A stretch of DNA of 64,000 nt from Mesostigma viride. Its lineage: Eukaryota > Streptophyta > Mesostigmatophyceae > Mesostigmatales > Mesostigmataceae. The first letter of the stretch is position 1. Each line of letters opens with the position of its first letter. The stretch covers positions 3,965,832 to 4,029,831 of the forward strand of contig RPFO01000253.1 of NCBI GenBank assembly GCA_009746045.1, read 5' to 3'. This document shows positions 22,401 to 33,544 of the stretch, one piece after another. A model generated the notes under the pieces. The model searched no databases. It was not told the DNA's origin and saw nothing but the letters and a program-made list of their open reading frames with translations. The position numbers were made by a program, and so were the translations under genes.

Positions 22401-25400
22401 GTAGTGTCGTGTGAACAGCGTTGCAGCAGTTGTAGCGAAGATTATTTTCGTACATAACAAAGACCGATTACGGTGTTTTCGGGCAAGGGGGCACCTCATG
22501 CGCCACAAAAGGTTATGCTGTAAACTGTTTATCGTCACATGGCCGTCAAGATGCGAGGCCTATGAATGTGGTTTTGATCCTTTCCATGATGCACAAAATC
22601 GCCTTGCATCTATTACAATGTTGCGCGGCGCTGTGCCCTCGTCAACCATCATAGCCCTCGTCCACCAGCTTTGCATCTGCAGCGCAGTGCCAATTTACCT
22701 TGAAATTGTGGAGTGGCCACCCCCACATCTATCGCGCCATGCACCATTTGCCATGTTGCGGGGGTCGTGGGTGACCCCTGGGTATGCCCCTTAAAACCCT
22801 CATGCTCCGGGAGAGGCCTTAGACTGCTACTCTCCCAAACCGGCACCTCTAAATGAGTACTAAGCCCATATGTGGCCACTTGACCACTGGGCAGCTTTAC
22901 TGCATCAGCTATGCTTTTGCAATGTCGAAGCTTATTGTAGCCACAGTAGTTGCTAGACTCTCCTGGCAGTGAGCAGTGTAATTGAACGTGTGGCCTGCCT
23001 TTCAAGGGGACGAGACAAGGGGTTCCCAGCCCCCTTCTTGCTGTGCATCAAACAGGGATGAAAGATACCAACTCAAAAGTTGGTACCCCGTGACTCTCCC
23101 AACGGAGGCGCGTGAATGAAAGAATGAATGAATGTACCATGTGCCGTGGGACCTGTCGATGTCATGCTGCCACCTGGCTCCCCCCCTGCCAGGTGACATC
23201 GTGGACCGAGGCAACAGCAGCCTTGAGATCTACCAACTCTTCCAGCGGTTGGCGGTTGAGGCGCAGGCGGTGGGCGGGCGCATCATTCACCTGATGGTGG
23301 GTGGACTGCAAATAAACAAAGGAAGATCTGATAATGTGGCGGGGTTCGGTGTTGGGTTTGGAAGACATCCGGCACCTTATCATGGGCGGTCCTTTAATAA
23401 AAAATTGTAAGTGGATGGACGACTTGGTGGGTTTGGGGTTGTTGGTGGGTCTCGTGCACGTAATGGTGGGTGGACCACGAATAAGGCCAAGGGGTGGCGT
23501 AGTCACGGAATGCTATGGCTTGGCGAGCCCCTTTCTGGTGTGCTAGGGGCAGAACCACTTATGTGGTTGGTGATTGCAGGCATATGATGGGTTGTCACGT
23601 TGCACATTTGATGCAATGAGTCGCTCGGAATTCTCGCCAGGCCTTTGGCAGGCAGGCTGAGTTTCTGATGAGAGAAGAAACGGGATTCTTTGAAATCTTT
23701 TTCAGTCGCTGCCCACTGTTCCTTAATTAAGAGCACACCATGTTTTTCTGTTCCCGCGTCCCCACGCTACCCCCCCCCCCCCCCCCCCCCCTTCCCCCAC
23801 GCAATTTGGCCACTGTATGTTACTCTTGCAGCGTGACCATTCCACGCACATACCTCTGCTCACCTGGCATCTATGTGTATAACTATCTATTATAGTAGTA
23901 TATGGAAAGCATATATACATCTATGTACATGTGCTTTTTGCGCTCTACCCTCTCCCTAGGTTTGCGCTGTGGCCACTTGAGCGGACTTTACACCCACTTC
24001 CCATGCATGCGTGGTATACACGTCTGTCTGGTATGCGATTGATGCAGCGTAGCCATGTTTCTGGTGCGGGCATCTATTTAGTGTAGCCGTGTTTCTGGTG
24101 TGGGCATCTATTTAGCGTAGCGGTGTTTCTGGTGTGGGCATCTATTTAGCGTAGCCGTGTTTCTGGTGTGGGCATCTATGTAGCGTAGCCGTGTTTCTGG
24201 TGTGGGCATCTATTCAGCGTAGCCGTGTTTCTGGTGTGGGCATCTATTTAGCGTAGCCGTGTTTCTGGTGAGGGCATCTATTTAGTGTAGCCGTGTTTCT
24301 GGTGTGGGCATCTATTTAGCGTAGCCGTGTTTCTGGTGTGGGCATCTATTTAGCGTAGCCGTGTTTCTGGTGTGGGCATCTATGTAGCGTAGCCGTGTTT
24401 CTGGTGTGGGCATCTATGTAGCGTAGCCGTGTTTCTGGTGAGGGCATCTATTTAGCGTAGCCGTGTTTCTGGTGTGGGCATCTATTTAGCGTAGCCGTGT
24501 TTCTGGTGTGGGCATCTATTTAGCGTAGCCGTGTTTCTGGTGTGGGCATCTATGTAGCGTAGCCGTGTTTCTGGTGTGGGCATCTATTTAGTGTAGCCAT
24601 GTTTCCGATGCGGCAACCTGTGGGGTGTGGTCCTCTACATGGTGTGGTTATCTACAGGATGTGTGGTCTTACTGCATGGGGTGTGGTCCTCTACGTGTGT
24701 GGCCACTAATGTGATGTAGATATGCGGCCATATACAGTGTGGCCATATACAGTGTGGCCATTTATGGCTCATGTTGTCCTATTTATTGTCATGTGGCCAC
24801 ACCCATGTGACATTTTCCAGGGCAATCACGAGGTCATGAACCTGCTCAACGACCTTCGCTATGTATCGCGCGTGGAGCTCACCAAGGTAAGCGCTGCGAC
24901 TTGTTTTTTATGAACCCTAATCTCTTTTCTATGTTCGGCTATCGAGAAGTTTACGCCGGTTGAGCGTGGAGCTCACCAATGTAAGCGCTGCAACTTGGAT
25001 ATCATGAGCCCAAACTCTGATACTACATATTTGGCTATTGAGTTGCCTCCGTGCCTCGCCCATGGAGCTCATCAAGGTAAGCACGGCGGTTTGGCTGTCT
25101 GATTGGCTACTCAAAACTATTATTCGGCTATTGTACTCTAGAATGTCTGTATGTGGCTATTACGTGTAGGGCTATGGAGGATCCTTTGCGTGTCGCGGGT
25201 GGAGTGTGTTTGCTAAGGCACCGAACCCCCCCATCCCTTTGGAAAAGGACTGGGACTGTGGACCGGGGCATGCCTGTTGCAGTGGTTGATGCAAGATTTT
25301 CTGGCGGCTATCACATGAATTCATTGGTGGCGTTAGTCCACAGTGGTTTTGTGCCCCATCACTAAAAGCGCTACTCACACTAGCTGGGCATATCGGTTGC

Positions 25401-28400
25401 GACTATCATGGTGCCACCTTGGCCCTTGATATCCCACGGTTGAAATTTTTTCGTTACCAGGCTGAACAAGTGAAGGATGATGCTTGAGCTTGGGCGCACT
25501 CCTTGGCCTTTCGCCACTTCGCAGTTGTTGTCAACTATTTTATCAGTGGAAGGGCCCACATGGACCAGCAGACAAGCGAGCAACCATCCGTCGGCAGCAG
25601 TGCTCCTGTGTCCCACTTGAGACCTGGCTTATCCGGTACTGGCTTATTTGATACTTGCTTATTCGGCACTGGCTTAACTGGTACTGGCTTCCTATTCCTA
25701 CGTCGCTTAGTGACCTCACGATTAGCAGGTTCTTACCCTGAGACATGACCTGACCCTTGGCACATGACCTGACACAGGCATGTATGCTACAGCCCATCCA
25801 CTTACCCTGCTGCACCATGGCATGCCCTTCCCTTGACGCTGGCACACGCAACTGCATGGCATGCCCTTCCCCAGGTCGGCCTCGCGGCAGTGAAAGAGGC
25901 GGGCAACCAGGTGGATGTCGAGATCTCGTCGCTGACGTCATCGCAGAGGCAGCGGCTCATCCAGGCAAGGCGGGGCACACACGCCAACCCCTCTGCGCAG
26001 CTCTGTTCTGTGGACTGCCCACTTGAGGCAGTGAGAGAAGCTACGGTGCCCTACCTCCTCGCTGTGTACAGGGTTAAAGGTTCATTTGTTGGCATCCACG
26101 TGACGCAGTCTATGTGCTTCGAATGAATCAATCTATCTGCGCAGCATTGGGTCTTCATGATTACGTTTCCTCTCACTTGCAACGCGACCCGTTCCAGGAG
26201 GGGCAACGCGAGCGACCGTTAGAGAAGGGGTTGCCTATGCGGAGCCCAGCGCCAGCTAGATTCAAACTAGTGTTCATACTGCTACGTATATTCCATGGCC
26301 AAGCGACCCCTTATGGTGGGGGTTGCCTCCGCGGAGCCTGGTTCGTCCAGCGTCACGGATTTCCCGATGGTTTCCTTTTTCTCAACTCGATGGCTGGGGA
26401 TGCCAGCCAGACTGAGTGCGTGCAAGGGAAGCGTGCTTGGGCACGGCGGACCAACGCGCATGTCATAGGGCATACCAACTTCAAGTTTTGCTTCCCCTTG
26501 CTTCTTTGATTTTTCACCTCCCCTATAGGATGGTATACCTTATTTCCTTTCCTGTGACTTATCTCATCGCCTTAATTGTTACTGTATCCTGTGGATCCTG
26601 TTTGTGGCCATCGAGTAATGGCCCCTGCCCTCTCCTTTTGCCTTTCTGCCCACCTGGCGCACATGCAGCTGGGCTTGGCGCGGTGGCGGGCACTTTTCTC
26701 CGCAACGGGCCGGCTGGGCCGGTGGATACGTGCGAACTTCAAGGTCGCCGCCGTCGAGGGGCGAGGGAAGTGCCGGACGCTGTTTGTACATGCCGGTAGG
26801 TGTCAGGCCGGAAGTGTTGTAAGGGCATGGTATCGAGGAACTGAAATTAAAAAGTGATGCTCAAACAGCTGTGATGAAAAGTTGTGACCAAGGAGCTGCG
26901 ATCAGGAAATGATGTTCAAAGTGCTGTCACTGCTGTGTGATCAGCGTGCTTCTGTGTGGGAGGGCAGCCGAAATGGGTCCGGAAGTGTGTCCAAAATTGT
27001 GGCCACGTCAAGGTAGCCCTGTTGCAGGTTGGGTGCCCTATGTCGTAAGTGCTGTCTTTTGGTTATTTCCCTGGGGGTTAATTCACTAATGTTGAGCATG
27101 TCTCAGGATTGCTGCCTGCTTTGGCCACATTGCCCATGCTACCACGCACGTGCACATGCTGCCTTATGCTCCCGACCTTTGTTTGCCCAACATCCCTACA
27201 TGCCTCGTTGCAGGCCGGTGCCAGGACCGGTGCATGATGTTTTCGGCTCGGCCTTACAGCGGCTGGCGCACACACACGCACACCGTCTAACTCGCCAACG
27301 TTGCGCGCACTGTCCATATGCTCGTGCCCGTGGGGCTGGTGCCCACATTAGCGAAGCTGGGCCACACTGCCACTATTACTGCTGCAACCATCACACACAA
27401 ACACACACACACACACACACACACACCGCCTAACTCGCCAAGTGTGCCTAACAACACCGCCCATGCCTGCGTGCCTGCAGGGCTGGTCCCCGAGTTTGCC
27501 CAACTGGGTCTGGCGGCGCTGCAGCAGGAGATGATGGACACGATCGCGGGCACCACGGGGGGCATGCGCACGCCGCTGATTCTGGGGGAGATGGGTGCGT
27601 TGATAGCTTTATGAAAAGTGTTATTTTGGTAGGGTATAGGAGCACAATGAGACTGGAGGGGATTGGGGGCGGGGGGTAATAGCTTAATGGAAAGTGTTGT
27701 TTGGGTAGGGTATAGGAGCACCAATGAGACTGGGGGGTGGGATGGGTGGAAGATTAGCTTTTGGAAAGTGGGAATTTGGTTTGGGTATAGGAGCACCTAT
27801 GAGACTGGGGGAAATGGGTGGTTGAGGGGCTACGGGAAGCATATTGAATGTTGGCAGTGGTGTGTAAGTAGGGTACATGTGCACGCCGCTGATACTGGGG
27901 GAGCAGGATCGTTGGGGGGATTGTGGGAAGCTTGTAGGGTTATGATAGGGTTATCGTTCCTTAAGGTCCCAGCTAACAATAGCCTTTTCTTGACTTCTGG
28001 CACACCAAGCTTGGATCACCGCAAGGGTAGACATTGCGTCATCACCATTTTAGCTGCCCTCATTTCATCGCTTTGTCGTCTTTGTCCTGTTTCGTTGTTT
28101 CGTCGTTTCAACATTTCAACACGTCCATCATCCATCTTTTCGACATCTCCTAATTACATCTTTTTCATCGTCCCCTGCTGCCGCCCTCCCGCATGTGTGC
28201 GTGCTCGCAGGACCCGTGTGGGTGCGTGAGTTTGCTCTGGGCCACAAGAAAGACGTGTGTGCGATGCTGCGGACCACGCTCGATATGTTCAATGCCACGC
28301 GCATGGTGGTGGGTGGTAGCCTTATTCGATTCCCTAGTGTCACAGGAGTGATGTGGTGGGTGGTAGCATCGCATAAGAGCATGCTTGCGTGGTGGTGGGT

Positions 28401-29727
28401 GGTAGAATCAGCAACTGAGCTCGACATTACATGCACGCCCCATGCCATGCATGCCATGGCCTGTGCACGCCCGCTTGTGTGGCACATGACCATTTGGTAA
28501 GAGAATGCGAACCGGCATGCGAGCCAGCAGGCTATTGTTTTGGGATCCAACCGCGCGAGGAGCGACTGCCTGGCATAGCCAAAGAATGGTACCCCTTGGT
28601 CCCTATAATCCTGTACTGGTCACTGTAACCATGTGGTGGTTGCTTTGCCAAGCGACAAGGCATGGTGACAGAGGGTTTGCGAAAAGCAGGCACGGGCATA
28701 TGCTATCCTGTAAAGGATAAGTTGCCCATGTGTTTTTCTCCCTGGCTTTCCAAACCTAACTACTTGCAAGCCTATCTCCCGAGCCTAATTACTTGCAAGC
28801 CTATCTTTCAAGCCCATTTACTCGCAAGCCTGTCTCCAAAGCCTATCTACTCGCAAGCCTATCTGCCAAGACTATTTACTTAGATCTGCTGAGGGTAGCA
28901 TGTCCCTTGTTGATCAACAAAGTTGGCTTTGCTTACTTCCATCTGCCTCTCGTGGCTGTTTCTGCTGGCGCCACAGGTGGGGCACACGGTGCAGCATGGG
29001 GGGCGGTTCACCCAGAGGTGAGTCAGCCACTCGTTGCTGTCAGTACTGGGTGACGTGGGTGCCTTCGCCCTTGCAGCCTGCGCTTTCCATCCATGGCCAT
29101 GAAACTTGCTATCTATTTTAGAGCCGGGCACCCCACGCCAGCTGGCAGTTATCAAACCTTACATTCAGAATGGCACCTCCAATACGAGTTTGAAGGGTGG
29201 CTGTGGTATGCCTCTTGAGCTTATTTTGCTCTCTGTGCGCATACGGGGTCTGCTTGGACCCATGGGTCACTAGTGAGATTGCAGCCACCATGTGACTTGC
29301 ATTTTTTCCTTCAATTATGTTTACCGCTATAACCTGACGTGAGGAATCTTACTGTTGAAAGCTAATATTGTACTAGTATATATATATATATATATATATA
29401 TAGCTAAAAGGTTTATAGCTGGGCGTTTGCTTTGGTTTGAGTGATTTCACTCTGCTGTAAGTAATTATATTTTTAATATATATAGCTAAAATGTATTCTA
29501 TACTATATAGTTTAATAGTACTCCTGTCGTCAGCCAACGCGGTTCCAGACTTGTTGTCCTCCCCCCCTCGTTGCCCACCCAGGTGCGACGGCCAGCTCGT
29601 GCTCATCGACGTCGGCATTTCGTCGGCATATGTCGGCACGCAGGCCGCGTGGGAGTGCCACAACGACCGCGCCAAGGAGCTCTACCCACCCAGCAACGGG
29701 GACCCCGTCGGGTGGTCCGCCCAGTGA
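19494..29727 (+). CDS. Shewanella-like protein phosphatase, membrane-anchored, 11 exons
   Basis: Metal-dependent PPP-type phosphatase of the Shewanella-like (SLP) family. Exons: 19494-19752, 20579-20696, 21789-21847, 23193-23296, 24821-24886, 25875-25964, 26669-26795, 27481-27594, 28211-28308, 28977-29017, 29583-29727. All phases agree and give 406 residues. Metal and active-site motifs: GDLHGD (110-115), GDIVDRG (146-152), GNHE (181-184), FVHAG (271-275) and VGHT (346-349). Residues 42-64 form one hydrophobic segment after RHRK, predicting a type II signal-anchor with the catalytic domain on the lumenal or outer side; plant SLPs are instead soluble and organellar. Intron 6 starts GCAAGG (a GC-AG intron). 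An alternative GT donor at 26071 would add an unaligned in-frame stretch. The first ATG in the open frame is 19494; an upstream exon is possible. No PP1/PP2A-type C-terminus. Confidence 0.88.
21657..21718 (+). repeat. Decayed duplicate of SLP exon 3 acceptor region
   Basis: Aligns with 21754-21815, the polypyrimidine tract, acceptor and first codons of exon 3. It encodes GLIHSTHQ where the exon has GLINSTHQ. The acceptor AG is lost (GGCCG versus GGCAG), so it should be skipped. Confidence 0.8.
23455..23500 (+). repeat. Duplicate of SLP exon 4 donor region
   Basis: TAATGGTGGGTGGACCACGA, followed by an AATAAGG-type block, copies CTGATGGTGGGTGGACTGCA and its following bases at the exon 4 donor (23291-23330). 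Confidence 0.55.
24040..24605 (+). repeat. 34-bp minisatellite in SLP intron 4
   Basis: About 16 head-to-tail copies of a 34-bp unit (GTGTTTCTGGTGTGGGCATC followed by TATTTAGCGTAGCC), with few variants such as TATGTAGCG and TGAGGGC. Confidence 0.95.
24960..25095 (+). repeat. Two extra copies of SLP exon 5 end plus donor
   Basis: The exon end and donor GTGGAGCTCACCAAGGTAAG (24872-24891) recur as GTGGAGCTCACCAATGTAAG at 24966 and ATGGAGCTCATCAAGGTAAG at 25062, spaced 94 and 96 bp. Each copy keeps a consensus-like GTAAG and could act as a decoy donor. Confidence 0.88.
25812..25874 (+). repeat. Duplicated acceptor region of SLP exon 6
   Basis: CATGGCATGCCCTTCCC occurs at 25817 and again about 40 bp later, directly before the functional CCCCAG. 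Confidence 0.65.
27195..27375 (+). repeat. Decayed duplicate(s) of SLP exon 8 5' region
   Basis: 27267-27372 mirrors 27414-27520: a CA-rich tract, CGYCTAACTCGCCAA, then sequence encoding GLVPTLAKLG where exon 8 has GLVPEFAQLG. The AG before the pseudo-exon is lost. A third, weaker copy with ATGCCTCGTTGCAGG lies at 27199-27215. Confidence 0.75.
27395..27426 (+). repeat. (CA)n microsatellite in SLP intron 7
   Basis: Uninterrupted CA dinucleotides about 55 bp before the exon 8 acceptor. Confidence 0.95.
27595..27905 (+). repeat. Tandem repeats derived from SLP exon 8 donor region
   Basis: Units with TAGCTTWATG(A)AAAGTGTT, GGTAGGGTATAGGAGCAC and AATGAGACTGG recur about every 70 bp. At 27879-27904, GTGCACGCCGCTGATACTGG and its following GGGAG copy the end of exon 8. 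Confidence 0.85.
28300..28410 (+). repeat. Triplicated donor motif after SLP exon 9
   Basis: ATGGTGGTGGGTGGTAGC at the exon 9 donor recurs as ATGTGGTGGGTGGTAGC near 28350 and CGTGGTGGTGGGTGGTAG near 28388. Confidence 0.8.
28745..28885 (+). repeat. ~22-bp minisatellite in SLP intron 9
   Basis: Six or so imperfect copies of AAGCCTATCTMCYAAGCCTA-type units. Confidence 0.75.
29394..29491 (+). mobile_element. 66-bp LINE 3' tail in SLP intron 10, with target duplication
   Basis: 29410-29475 is nearly identical to the last bases of the LINE at 37135-37718 (GGTTTATAGCTGGGCGTTTG … TAATTATATTTTTAA). It is flanked by the same 16 bp, ATATATATAGCTAAAA, at 29394-29409 and 29476-29491. This is a severely 5'-truncated retroinsertion. 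Confidence 0.85.
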
Positions 29728-32450
29728 CGAAGAAATTCTTTAAACTTATAAGAAAATCAATGTACGAGGAGTCATTGCCTTGCCAAGCCATCGTATGGAT
29801 GCTCGTGACATCTCTCGGGGCGTCACTTGTCGCGCTCTGTAAAGCTCTAGCGCTTGGCAATGCTCTGCACATCCCTGACTGGCTTGCTCATCACAGCCGA
29901 CGTCCCCGTTACTGGCTTACTCCATGAGGCTCGGCGTGGCTCCTCACAGCCAGCCTGGATCGGCCCTGTGGTTGCCACCTTAACACTACCCTCTGTAACA
30001 CTTCTCTACGAGTCTCGGCACGCCCCTTTCCTGGCTTTATTTTTAAAGCCGACGTGCCCTTACTGGCCTGTGCGCTTCTGCCAGTCTTTAAAGGCCATGG
30101 CTTCCGTGGCCGACCAATGATGGAGGGCGATGCTCGAGGCAATTGCAGCGCCCACTGGTGGATTCCCATGTGTAACCTCTATGTACCCATATGTGCCCAT
30201 AACCTCATATGCAGGTTCCGGTCACGGCACCTTTATATCACGGCACCTTTATATACCCATATATGTACCCCGGGGTTACATGTGCGGCTTCCAGTCACGT
30301 CACGTATCAGTGCCCGCCTGCCGACGCCTCGCTGACAAGTCCTTGCGAGGGTGACCGCAGGGCAAGGCTTGGGTCACTTAACAATAAATGGATTCACAGT
30401 GGGGTAGCAAACGATGTCATGCAGCGACGCGGGGTAGCGTGCGGCTGTCTACGGTAGCAAGCTGTATGTACATTCTAGACCGTACCGTATGCCATAAGCT
30501 GGCCTACCATGCATGGGGCGGGCAAGCGTAGGTGACCAGCACGAGCTGTCGAGCGTCACGTACCGTTACAGCTCCCACCACGTTCAGGCCCCTGGTGGGT
30601 GGGCATGGACAGTCGCCAAGGCATGGGGTTAGAGGCCTGACCCTTTTTGGATGGACACATCCATGCCTTTTGGATGTACACATCTCGGCCGTTTGGTTGG
30701 GCACATCTTTGCTGTTTGGTTGGACAGGTGGGGCATGTTTGGGGGGCGTGTCTGCCAGAAAAGCAGGTGCCGTACGGCGGTAGCTACTGGTTGGTAGGGC
30801 AAGCCCGGGCATTGCCGTGGCATAAGATCATTTCCGTGTGTGCTCCTGTTGACAAGGCCATTTGGAGGTCTGGTTTCCTGTTGGCAACCGCCTGGGCAAC
30901 ACCCTGAGCGGCCCGCCTCCTGTGAGGCCTCCAGGTCTGGGCATGACGATCGTCCGCGTGTGGACGGCTTTCCTGCTTCCATCGCTCACCGTAAGTGCAG
31001 CGCCTCTCACATAAACTACAGTGCCTCTCACTGTAACCATAGTGCCATGGTTGGCTCATCGATAGTGCCTCCATCCCATGAGGCCATTGCACCGCTGTAA
31101 TTCAGCTAGGCAGCCACTGGTGGAGACGAGTGCTGCCTTTCTCAATCATCAAACCAGCCTGTTGGACCACCAGAGTGATCGATAGGGACGCCGCGCTGGT
31201 GGCCCGCAGGCAGTCAGCAGCCCGACACAGCCATCCCCTTTGTGCAGGGGGAAAGCAGAAGGCCTTGTGCCGGGCCAAAGCAGAAGGCCAACCACTTGTG
31301 CAGGCAGAAAGCAGAAGGCCATCCACTTGCAGGGGTTGCTGAGCGAAGCGGTAGATCTTGGCTGGCAACAAGCGAGACAGCTGCATTGTGGCAGGGGAGT
31401 CCAGCCATGGCCAGGCTGGATGCATACACACTTTTCACGCCTGCGCCGGTTGTCTCAACGATACAATACAGGGGAAATCTGGACATGTGCCATGCCACCA
31501 CGCATCGAGATGCTCGGCACTCTTTGCTTGATCCCCAAGCATCCATGAGGCAACCAGCAGCGATGATGACAGTATAAAACAGAGTGCCCCGCATGCCCTT
31601 GTTGCCAGGCAACTTGCATCCGGCACGCTGGCCGTGGGGGCTTTCCCGGTTGGTGCCCTTGCCCACCGGTGGATTTGAGCAAGGATGGGGACGTGCGGCA
31701 GCATGCCACCCCCGGCCATCACACTGCCGGGGCCATGCAGGCTGTGTCTGACTGAGGAACGGTCTCACCCCAGGGGAGGCAGGGCAACAGGGTTCAGGCG
31801 TGGAATCCATCCAGCACGACGGGCACCTGCCCTGTCATGCCAGCGCCAGGACGCTTACACTGCAACTTTTCCAGCTTGTGTCTTCAGGCAGGGCCATGAA
31901 TGTCAGGGCTGATGATTCATGTATGTGAGTACCCGCCACGCAGCAAGCAGCCGTATGGATGGTGCCTTATTTCTGTCCCAGACTCGAGTTTCGCATGGGG
32001 TTGAGTTCTTGATTGGGCATGCCGTCCACGTTGGTTACTTATTGTAGTGGCGCGCATTGCCTGTCGCAAGATGATAAGGGGGTTGGCTGGGGTGGGGGGG
32101 GGGGGGGGAGGAATTTGTGGAACATCAGGTGCGAGGCATCAAACTTTTGTGTAGCATCGTTTGCACGTGTTGTGTGCCTAAAGGGCATACAGACCCCAGA
32201 TTTTTAGTGCCAGTGTTCGTGCATGGACAACCCTGGTAGAATACCAAAGACAAGTCTTGCAGGACCTTATAGGCTTTACGTACATGCTTTCAATAAAAAC
32301 CTATAGTTTGGTCTTCCGTCATAATCCATGTGTACATCTTTGTAAGCACATGCATGGGCTCAGAACATACGCATTAATCGTCCCATGCATACTGCCATTC
32401 ATTCATTCGTTTATGCATTCACGCGCATCGGAGAGGATTGCAAATGGATA
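29728..32450. other. Intergenic interval without a supported gene
   Basis: Many short open frames on both strands, none recognisable. Local tandem features include repeated CACGGCACCTTTATA near 30225 and repeated AAAGCAGAAGGCC at 31253-31321. A G-run lies at 32090-32110. Confidence 0.3.
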
Positions 32451-32451
32451 A

Positions 32452-32978
32452 GTACCAAGGAGACAACCAGCGCAGGCCAGAAATCGGGAGAATCCGGACC
32501 ATGGTAGCTCGAGCCTGCCGTTATCTTGTCCGTGTGTTCGAGTCGTTCAGGATGATGAAGATGAATGGTGATGGAAATGTGTATCCTTGTGCATTGAAAT
32601 TATGGCTGGCTTACGTGTAGAGCGATTAGATGACCTAGACGGTGGGGTCGGAAACAGCATGCTTGATCAGGGCGTGTGTTTCGAGCCTAACTGGCCGGGA
32701 GTGTCTAGTGGTGAGCACCATTGCTGCGATCGCTCTCCCACCATTTACGAGGAAATACCCGCAAATGGAAAACCACTGAAAAGGTCTAGCTAGTCAGTCA
32801 TTACGTTAGCCATGCCATGATTCCAAAACGTCCAAGAACTGCACACGTAGGTGCAAAGGCAAAAATCCCGAGGACAGCACTTTCAAATGTGCGGCGGGAA
32901 CCAAAAGCCCGCATATGCCAGAAAACATCAGTGTTGCTGCAGCGATGCGACGGTGTGGACAACGAATCCAGTGCCAAG
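32452..32978 (+). repeat. Interspersed repeat R1, near-complete copy
   Basis: Reference copy for R1, about 530 bp. It includes GGAGACAACCAGCGCAGGCC, GTTCGAGTCGTTCAGGATGA, GTGGGGTCGGAAACAGC, CCACCATTTACGAGGAAATA and CAGTGCCAAG. A frame of about 55 codons at its left end stays open in several copies (…RTMVARACRYLVRVFES…), but no family is recognised. Confidence 0.8.
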
Positions 32979-33079
32979 TACGTGTATACCAATATTTGTC
33001 ATATTGAATATAAGCACAACACTATCTAGAGCTAGGCGTAGGGGCTGACATGTTTCGATCAGAGGGCAGAATATTAAAA

Positions 33080-33135
33080 ATTATTAAGTTATAACATGAC
33101 TCCGTTGGGAGATCATGTAGCACATATTCCCGTGG
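33080..33135 (-). repeat. Short half-LINE 3' terminus
   Basis: ATAACATGACTCCGTTGGGAG followed by TGTAGCACATA matches the element ends at 33555 and 35870, but the match stops after about 55 bp. Confidence 0.5.
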
Positions 33136-33220
33136 ATGGATGGAGGGGGGGGGCAAAGCCGCGAAACCGAAAGTTCTAATCTAACTCTAAGCTAATCTAA
33201 TCTAGAAAACCCTACTTATT

Positions 33221-33523
33221 CTACTCAGCAAAGCGCCCCTTCCGCTTGGGGGGGGGGGGCTTGCCCACAGGGGCGGGCGTATGAGCCTGGACAATGGTTT
33301 TCCACCTCCTCTTGTCCTGCATAGCAGTCCAAGCAAGAGAGAGGGAGTGAATGCGATTTTCAAACTGCGCTGGGACCACTAGGTCAGCCATCAACTGCTG
33401 TGGGTAGGTCATGATATGTTTGCCTACCTTCTTAGGAATGTCCTTAGGGCCAGGCCAGGTCATGATATGGAGGGCAGAATATGCACTAGTATAGCTTGCA
33501 GCGTACATACATGTACATGTCAT
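33221..33523 (-). CDS. Uncharacterised 100-codon ORF, possible TE remnant
   Basis: Minus frame with MTWPGPKDIPKKVGKHI, LADLVV-like and WTAMQDKRRWKTI segments and a basic, Pro-rich end. It lies between half-LINE ends. Composition looks protein-like, but I recognise no family. It may be the end of a transposon-encoded protein. Confidence 0.3.
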   Translation of the reverse strand: MTCTCMYAASYTSAYSALHIMTWPGPKDIPKKVGKHIMTYPQQLMADLVVPAQFENRIHSLSLAWTAMQDKRRWKTIVQAHTPAPVGKPPPPKRKGRFAE

Positions 33524-33544
33524 GCGTGATGCGGCCTATAAATT

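Noticed and set aside
24040-24605. Regular 34-bp repeats resembling a CRISPR array
   Set aside because: Units are head-to-tail with no unique spacers, and they sit in a eukaryotic intron.
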